Source of the DNA: Excoecaria cochinchinensis
Taxonomy: Eukaryota; Streptophyta; Magnoliopsida; Malpighiales; Euphorbiaceae
DNA length: 64,000 nucleotides
Assembly (NCBI GenBank): GCA_947683425.1
Contig: CANTUQ010000101.1
Span: 27,241,001-27,305,000 of the forward strand
Direction: 5' to 3'
Position numbers and translations under genes: made by a program. The notes below the pieces were generated by a model. The model was given only the letters and a program-made list of their open reading frames with translations, did not search any database and was not told where the DNA came from. Positions 56,517 through 64,000 of this stretch are shown piece after piece; the stretch's first letter is position 1; each line of letters begins with the position of its first letter.

Positions 56517-56814
56517 ATTTTGGGCTAAATTGACTACTAAAGTATTAAAGATGGTATATATTTATTTTTCAAAAATGTTTTAGAGCCAAAATTACTTTTA
56601 CTATTAAAAATTTTCGTCTATCTAAATCTAGTGGCTTTATAAATTGATTTTTAATTTAGTATAATCATGGAAAAATAACAAATGGAGTTACAAATGTAGT
56701 ATAGAAAGAAATTTTTCTAAATATACTTTTAATCAAACTATTATTTATTATGAATCATATTATATTTCAATTAATTTTAAATTAATTTAAATAAATATAA
56801 TTTTATAGAAAAAA

Positions 56815-57200
56815 TATGACAAAATCCATAATTTAGTCCATGAACTTTAATGTTTTTATATATTAATTGGGTTCTTATACCTTAAAAACGACACATTGCA
56901 TTCTTAACTTTAATGTATTTAAATATTGGATCCTTATACTTTCAAAATTATACATTGAATTCCTGAACTTGTCTATTAAAATACATTAAGTACAAACGGA
57001 CTGTAAAAACAACAGTATTACATTAAAATACACATGGCTTTAACCGCGTCTATATTACACTGTCATTTGTGCCGTCCATTTTGAACTAAATGCGTTGCCC
57101 TTGAAAAATTCGAGAATTTAATTTATAGTTTTGAAAGTATAGGAATCCAATATATAAAATTATTAAAATTTAAGACCAAGATATGAATTTTTCCAAAAAC
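56815..57200. repeat. Possible MITE with diffuse inverted ends
   Basis: Left part (TTTAGTCCATGAACTTTAAT) and the complement of the right part (TTGGTCTTAAATTTTAATAA) are loosely alike, and phrases such as CCTTATACTTTCAAAATTAT recur inverted. I found no clear target duplication. Confidence 0.35.
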
Positions 57201-57652
57201 ATATCAATGCTCAACCTCTATTTTCCTATGGTTACTTTACTGCTGCACATCGGCGCGGGTTCTGCAATTAATCGACATTTACAATGTGATGTGGACAGTA
57301 ATAAATAGTTAGTAAACTGCAAAATTGACCAATACGTTAATTATATTGTCAATATTTTTGAAAAATCTTATAAACTGAGGTTATATTACTGTTTATAAAT
57401 AAAATCAATAATAAATTAAAGTGTTAACTAAAAAAAAATATCATAAAAACGTTACATTTTTTGTGGTGCTAATTAATTAGTAATTAATTACCTTTTGTTT
57501 TTAACATTCCATTTCACCTTCAATATATACTGACATATGCATAATAATAAATAAATCTAAAATTGTTTTTCTTTTTTTCTTTTTATGTTATGCATGTAAC
57601 ACAAATATATATTTTTTTTATATGAAGATGAGAAGAAAAAGACTAAACAGTG

Positions 57653-59075
57653 TTACAAATTAACTACTCTAGGGGTATCAGATCCCATTCTATCATAAAA
57701 AAGGATTTCCTCCATATCTTTAGGACATTCAAGATGCCAAACAAAACTATTAACTTGACTAAAAGTCCAGTTAGCCAGGTAGTCCGCCGCTCTATTAGCT
57801 TCTCTCAGAATGTGGACAATTTTCACTTGTCAGTCGCGGTCTAGAAGATCTCTTATTCTCAAAACTAGCGCTCGATACGCCGGATGCACCTCCGTTGTTG
57901 AAGGAATGGTTTCTACAACGCTTTTACTGTCTACCTGCAGAGCAACCTTGTTCCATCCCCTCTTCCAGACTTCTTGAAGGCCAAAATAAACTCCCCATAA
58001 CTCCGTTATGAAGGCATTTCGCCCTCTCACATGGGCTGAAAAACCTCCTAACCATCTGCCTAAGGAATCCCTAATGATCCCTCCTGCAGCTGCACCCATA
58101 GCGTTCCTATGAAAGGATCCGTCAGTGTTAAGCGTAATACCATTCATCCCTGCTGCCTCCCAACCAACTAATATTTCCTTTTTAGCCCCTGCAAGTCTTA
58201 CCAAATCCGGCACATTTTCTTTTGCGTGCATAAATGCCTTACAGGTGGCAGTTATGATTTGTTTCTTGATGGTTCCGATTGTAAGCTTGTTTTTAAACAC
58301 CAACTTATTTCTCCAATGCCAAGTCCACCAACAAGTAAAACCAAAAATTAGATGCCAAGGAGTACCTTTAACAAGGGGGTTGAAGGTTAAATTCTTCTGC
58401 AGCCAACTCTGCATATCCCAAGCAAAGAATTCCTGCACAAAATATGTAGGTACCAGCTCCTTCCACAGGGTTTTAGCAACTGGGCAATCCCGAATCATGT
58501 GTAAAACAGACTCCTGTTCCCTGTTGCATACCGGACAGACTCCCGTTTGTCACATATGGCGCCTCATTCTCTCATCGTTGGTAAGGAGGCGACCATGGCA
58601 AAGGATCCAAAGGAAGACCTTGACCCGCTGAGGTCCTTACCACTTCCAGCAATTATTCCAATCTATCTGCGTGAGGTTATGTCCTTCCTGACTAAGCAAA
58701 CAATAAGCTGACTCAATGGAAAAAGAACCCGAGGCAGAGGGCAACCACATCAGGCTATCATTTCCCAGATTTTCTTCTGGTGGAAGAGAGAGTTCTACCA
58801 ACTTGCAAATTTCATAGTTTAAAAACTTATCATAATTACCTTTTCTCCAGCCCATATTGACATCATACATGTCTCTGACTGTAAGGCTAGCTGTAGCTTC
58901 CCAATCCCGAGATGCTCTGATCTCCAAAGGGACATGCAGGTACAAGGGTCCCGCTTCCGCCCAACTGTCAAACCAAAAAGAAGTAGAAGCACCATTATTG
59001 ACAGCCCAACAAACTGTTGGATCTAAACTCTGACCAGAGCCGGCTGATATTGCGCCACAAATATTTAAATACACT
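57653..59075 (-). pseudogene. 5'-truncated LINE: zf-RVT region and RNase H
   Basis: Second L1-type LINE remnant. The frame 59074-58637 has the end of RT and the zinc-binding region (GASTSFWFDSWAEAGPL, SGSFSIESAYCLL). The frame 58498-57830 has the zf-RVT end and RNase H (TLNTDGSFHRNAMGAAAGG, FITELWGVYFGL, VALQVDSKSVVE). The remaining codons after an in-frame TGA run to a TAA at 57653-57655. Endonuclease and most of RT are missing, as in the usual 5' truncation of LINEs. Confidence 0.88.
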
Positions 59076-61452
59076 TGAATGCATGGGATTGAATTACAAG
59101 AGAAGGGGAGAGAATATAGCTAATTAAATTTTATTTTTTTAAAAGGGTTATATTTTATTACTAATTTGATTTTTAAGATAAATATATGAACTTAGTCAAT
59201 AATAGGAACTATGAAACTTCTTAAATAGCAATTAAATAAAGTTACAGATGAGTTGAGCTACGCGGTGGAAATAATTTATTGAAACTTATTTTATTTAATA
59301 AACAAGCCCTTAATTGTCTTAATTAATGTATATTACTATATAATATATAGATTTTAATTTAATTGAAAAAAATGTTAGTATTGGTATGTGCATGGTGAAT
59401 TTAGAATTGCTTAGATGTTGATTTTCTCCAGTAGATGGACCAACATGAAAACTGAAAACAGAGGAAGAAGGTAGACTTTAATTATAAGCAATATTGACTA
59501 GCAGTTCATATATTATATGCAGACAATAATAAATTAATAAATAAGAAAAGTATGAGAAATACAAATTGATAATTTAAATAAATTAGGATAAATAATTGCT
59601 TAATTAATATTGATAAGCCAAATGGATATAGGCTAATCCAATGGCCCAAAATAATTGTGGCCATACATGTCTTGTCTCTCGTGTGCAATCGGAAAAACCC
59701 ATCCAATGGATGTCCTGCACTTAATTCGGTAGGTCAGAATATTAATCGTTTGATAAAAAATAATATTTTTTATTTAATAGTATAATATATTATACATTTG
59801 ACCCATCTAACATTCTGAATTATTTTTTTATATGTTGAGTATTTTTTCGATATAATTTATTTGGAAATTAATCTGTATATCCAATTAACACTCAATTTTT
59901 TAATTTGTGACTCATTTATAAATTTCTATCTTAAATTACCTTTTTCAACATTTTTTTTACAAAAATTCAATTTTAAAAATCAATTTACAATTCATTATAA
60001 TTTTGGGATATGAACTTATTGTAAAGTCTATCATTATAAAATTGGATATGTTAAATCTAAATTGGAAAAATGTATGTTAATTAAGTTTAAGGATAAATTA
60101 ATTATCATGAAAAAGAAATCGAGAGAAAAATTCAAAACAATCCTTTCATTCACAGGCTTTAAAATTTTAAAAAGAATCAATTGAAATTTTGTCTAAAATT
60201 CAAAATTAATGTCAATAATGTTGAACAAACTAAGAAAGGTAGGATTTATGGTAAGAGTTTCTTTGATAAGATCAATATAATTAATTTGAATTTTATGAAT
60301 AACTATAAATTAAGATAAAAATAAATCAAGGATACAAACCATAAACTTAACTTTATTGTAGTATTACAAGTTGATTTAATTTCACGTGGTGACTTTAAAT
60401 GTACATCTTTTGAAAGATTTGTTGGCCCTTTGTTTAAAAAAAAAATTAAATGCAAATTATACCCCCAGAAAAAAAAATGTCAAAGCTTCGTGTTTAGACA
60501 ATAGATGACACTTGAGCGAGTCAATTAATGATTCTAAATGTAAGAATTAAGGAAGAAGAACTAATTTTAATATATATGAACCGGTTAACAGTGAACTAAC
60601 GGTTAATCAGTATATAAATTAAAATTAAAAATCGAACCGAAATTGAAAATAATAATTAAATTGAACGGTTAATAGAAGAAATTGATTTTTTTAGACCGTG
60701 AATCGAAATTAAAAAATTTAAAATTTATTAACCAAAAACTAACACTGCTAATTTAATTTCAGACCAATTTTTTGGATTTGTTTTTCGGCGGTAGTACTAT
60801 GTACATAACGTGAATTTGATGAATACTCCACGTATGATTATTGACATCTATTGTGTGAACACTTGTATAAAATATATATTTTTGTTCCTTAAAAAAATGG
60901 AATAAATTTTCAATTATTATTTTTTTGCTAAGAAATTTCTATTATTAAAATGAAAGAAAAATATACGCAACACATGCATAAGCAGACTTTTTCTCTTTCA
61001 AATTTCCCAATTGTCCATTAAAATATCACAAACTATAAAGCCTTGTCAACCATTTCGCCTTTGTCCTTCGCGAAGGCACAATAAATAGAACTTTCTCAGA
61101 AACCAAACAACACGTACACGTACACACTAAACACCAAAACTCACCCATCTGTTCTTTCTTTTACTAGTATTTTGCTTGCTCGCTTTTATTATGTCTTATC
61201 TTCTTTGAAAAAAAAGTTAGTCAAAGTATGCAATTGGTCGGTCATATTCTTGGGTGACAGCTATTACGTATAAAATCTTTAGTTTCACACTTGAATTTGC
61301 CCTCTTCGTTCACGAGCTCAAGCATTTCCGCTTTGTTTTTGTCAAATTTTCATCTTTTCCTGAATTGGGTATCCAAAATCCACACTAGGCAGCTTGGAGC
61401 TGGTGAGGAGAGTGGAAAGCTCTGAGCTTTGAGTTTTGGGGTTTTTGTGTTA
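59076..61452. other. AT-rich upstream region of the kinase gene
   Basis: No ORF with support. The motif AATAAATAG at 61080-61088 may serve as a weak TATA box for the kinase gene, followed by a pyrimidine-rich leader. Otherwise low-complexity A/T. Confidence 0.45.
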
Positions 61453-63873
61453 ATGGGTTCGTGCTTTAGTGTAAGAATCAAAGCTGAAAGTCCTCTTCAC
61501 CATGGTACGATCATGATTTTTCACTCTAATTTGAGCTTTGTAATCACCAAAGATGGAACTTTTTTCTTTCTTGCATCCTTTTCCTAAAGTGGAGTTGTTT
61601 GGTTTTAATTAGTGAATCAGAAAGTTTGTTGCTTTATCTTGCCTTTTATGGAAAATCATTATGTTTGGTTTATTAGATCGTATGCTCTTTTTGGTTGCTT
61701 AGAAGATATAGGGATTAAGAATTTTGACTCCTAGAACTTTGAGTAAAATTGTAAAATCCAACTGAGCTTATACAGTGTATCTATTGATTCACTGCAGAGT
61801 TTCCTAGCATTAGTACTATCTTTTCATTTGGCATGACCGATGAGGGGGTTTCATCTGTTAACCAAATATGAAAACAACATTGTTAAAAGTTTTAAAACTT
61901 TCTGTTTTTCCCCCAAATACATTGGCAACAATTGTAAAATGTGTTTTTCTTTTTTCTTTCCAATTATAGGTTGAATTTGAAAGTAGAGTGCTAATTTCTG
62001 ATTTTGCATTATAGATGTTTAGGTGGTTTACAGGATTCGTGATATTTAATTGTGCAGGGACAGACTTAAAATATGTTGGTAAAGGTGGAGATAATTTGAG
62101 TGGATCTAGCAGCAAATTTTCATCTCTAACAGTGCCTTCAACTCCTAGGACGGAGGGTGAAATCTTGCAGTCTGCCAATTTGAAGAGCTTCAGTTTCAAT
62201 GAGCTAAAAGCAGCCACTAGGAACTTCCGCCCAGATAGTGTGTTGGGTGAAGGTGGATTTGGCTGTGTCTTCAAAGGATGGATTGATGAACATTTACTAA
62301 CAGCTGCTAGGCCTGGCACAGGCACGGTTATTGCTGTCAAGAGGCTTAATCAAGAGGGTTTCCAAGGCCACCAGGAATGGCTGGTAAGCTTTATTAGAAT
62401 GTCACCCGGGCTATCTGCCCATTCATAAAGCTCTACTGAACCTCTGTGAAGAATATTTCTCATTTATTTATTGAGTTTTGTTCTATATGCATGTTCATAA
62501 AGCAATGTTAACCTGTTTTTAATCCTTGCAAAAAATGCTTTTGCACCATTCACCCAGTTATGATCAAGAAAGATTAATTTTTCTATATATGGATGGTAAA
62601 ATCTAAAGACAGCATGATTGATAAATTTGCTGCTGTTTATTGGAATCTAGGCTGAAATCAACTACCTTGGGCAACTGTATCATCCAAACCTTGTAAAATT
62701 GATTGGGTTCTGCTTAGAGGATGATCACCGGTTGTTGATATATGAGTTTATGCAAAAAGGCAGCTTGGAGAATCACCTATTTAGAAGTGAGTGATCCATG
62801 TCCTTTTAATATTTCTAGCAATTAATTACAGTTTCTTTGACACTGGGTATCTCAGATGAAATATTCCTTTGACATACTGTTATTGTTGGAACAGGGGCTT
62901 CCTATGTTCAGCCACTGTCTTGGAAACTTAGAATTAGGATTGCCCTTGATGCTGCTAGGGGTCTAGCATTTCTTCACAGCGATAAGGCCAAAGTGATTTA
63001 TCGAGACTTTAAGGCTTCTAACATTCTCCTTGATTCAGTAAGTGAAAAGCCTTTAATTGTGGCTTGTTGAAAAGTAACCATTTTTGCACCTAACAAGGCT
63101 TTTATTTTAATTGGAAACGACAGAACTATAATGCCAAACTCTCTGATTTTGGGTTAGCCAAAGATGGGCCGACTGGCAGCAAAAGCCATGTTTCAACAAG
63201 AGTAATGGGTACCTATGGGTATGCAGCTCCTGAGTATATGGCAACAGGTATTTTTCTTTACATCAGTTACTTTCTTTATTTTCTCGTTTCACATTCTTGT
63301 ACTGTTCTCCTAATCAAAGTCTGTGCCTCAGTTGAAATGGGTGTCAATTTGATACAAGTTGGGGATTTTGCCTACATGTATCTCACATTGCTTTTTTCTT
63401 GTGAAGGTCATCTAACAAAAAGGAGTGATGTATACAGTTTCGGGGTTGTTCTTCTTGAAATGTTATCTGGCAGACGAGCTATAGACAAAAATAGACCAGC
63501 AAGGGAACAAAATTTAGTTGACTGGGCAAGGCCTTATCTTAACAGCAAGCGCAGAATATTCCAAGTTATGGATGCCCGCATTGAAGGCCAATATTCACTA
63601 AAAGATGCTCTAAAAGCTGCTAATCTGGCAGTCCAATGCATATCACCGGAACCAAAGCATAGATCAAGTATGGAAGAAGTGATAAAAGCATTAGAACAAC
63701 TACTTGAGTCCAGTGACAATGAGGGATCCTATGGCTCTCGCGGTGATTCGCTCCATAAGGTCAATCGAAGTTCAAGCAATGGCCTGAGATATCGAAGAAA
63801 GAGTGGCAATGGAGTTTCTGATCGAAAAGCTGCCTCTAACCAGAAGCCTGGTGCTTCTCCTCTTCGTGTATAG
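61453..63873 (+). CDS. Receptor-like cytoplasmic kinase, family VII (PBL/APK1-like)
   Basis: Ser/Thr protein kinase likely to act at the plasma membrane downstream of receptor kinases. Six exons, 61453-61504, 62058-62383, 62651-62786, 62895-63037, 63124-63247 and 63407-63873, give 415 aa, normal for the family. The N-terminus MGSCFS has Gly2 for myristoylation and Cys4 for palmitoylation. Kinase motifs: GEGGFG at 81-86, Lys112 in VIAVKR, catalytic VIYRDFKASNILL with Asp209 (Tyr in place of His, as in this family), DFG at 227-229, and YGYAAPEY in the activation segment. The Ser-rich N-terminal and basic C-terminal tails are outside the kinase fold. Best fit is the PBL9/10/11-APK1 group by the start SVRIKAESP. 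Intact; exact orthology is not assigned. Confidence 0.95.
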
Positions 63874-64000
63874 ATGAACAAAGATTGGATATATACACAT
63901 TGCCACACACAACTATTGGAAGAAAAGAACGGATTGGTTTGGATGAGATTGTATCATGTATACAAATTATGTAATGTTACTATCTGCTGTACAGTTCTTG
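63874..64000 (+). other. 3' flank of the kinase gene
   Basis: Probable 3' UTR, cut by the window end. Confidence 0.6.

Noticed and set aside
1..64000. CRISPR arrays, tRNA or rRNA genes, bacterial-type operons
   Set aside because: None seen; the only regular short repeats are the minisatellites and microsatellites listed.

Overview
This window is nuclear DNA of a flowering plant, most likely a eudicot. The evidence is an AT-rich background, genes with many short GT..AG introns, a plant-type cytosolic triosephosphate isomerase, an ankyrin/PGG-domain gene, a strictosidine synthase-like gene, a family-VII receptor-like cytoplasmic kinase, and many plant LTR retrotransposons, LINEs and MITEs. I cannot name the species. 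There are no prokaryotic genes, CRISPR arrays, rRNA genes or recognisable tRNA genes.

Layout. 1-5.6 kb: complete TPI gene (+, 9 exons, 254 aa) whose third intron carries a 1.35-kb Mutator-like element with a 9-bp target duplication. 6.3-8.4 kb: broken ankyrin/PGG gene on the minus strand; a 380-bp copy of its middle part lies at 49.9-50.3 kb. 9.07-32.38 kb: a Ty3/gypsy element of the Tat lineage (470-bp LTRs, target duplication AGTAC, two RNase H domains) that also carries a spliced antisense ORF with its own TATA box. An Athila-type element (16.52-29.65 kb, 1558-bp LTRs, target duplication CATAC) is inserted into the last exon of that antisense ORF. The Athila element has one unbroken 1835-aa gag-pol, a tRNA-Asp primer-binding site and a downstream env-position ORF whose ATG seems to be made by splicing. 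34.5-46.8 kb: one decayed L1-type LINE (-) cut into four pieces by three elements with solo-LTR structure of 3.1, 1.7 and 3.4 kb, each with a clean 5-bp target duplication. 46.9-54 kb: gene-poor AT-rich DNA with MITEs. 54.2-55.95 kb: strictosidine synthase-like gene (+, 4 exons, 391 aa). 56.2-59.1 kb: a hAT-type MITE and a second, 5'-truncated LINE. 61.45-63.87 kb: the kinase gene (+, 6 exons, 415 aa).

The four host genes are not functionally linked. They cover glycolysis, a probably membrane-bound ankyrin protein (now broken), a six-bladed-propeller hydrolase-like protein and a membrane-tethered kinase. The mobile elements make up well over half of the window and show a clear order of insertion (LINE before solo LTRs; Tat before Athila).

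The most unusual signals are these. The palindrome CCGATCGG occurs 14 times across the Tat element, in all three coding phases and on both gene strands, and I saw none in the nested Athila. The antisense ORF reads through cleanly once the Athila insertion is discounted. A G+C-rich hairpin minisatellite followed by a run of 35 C sits just upstream of the spliced env-position ORF.
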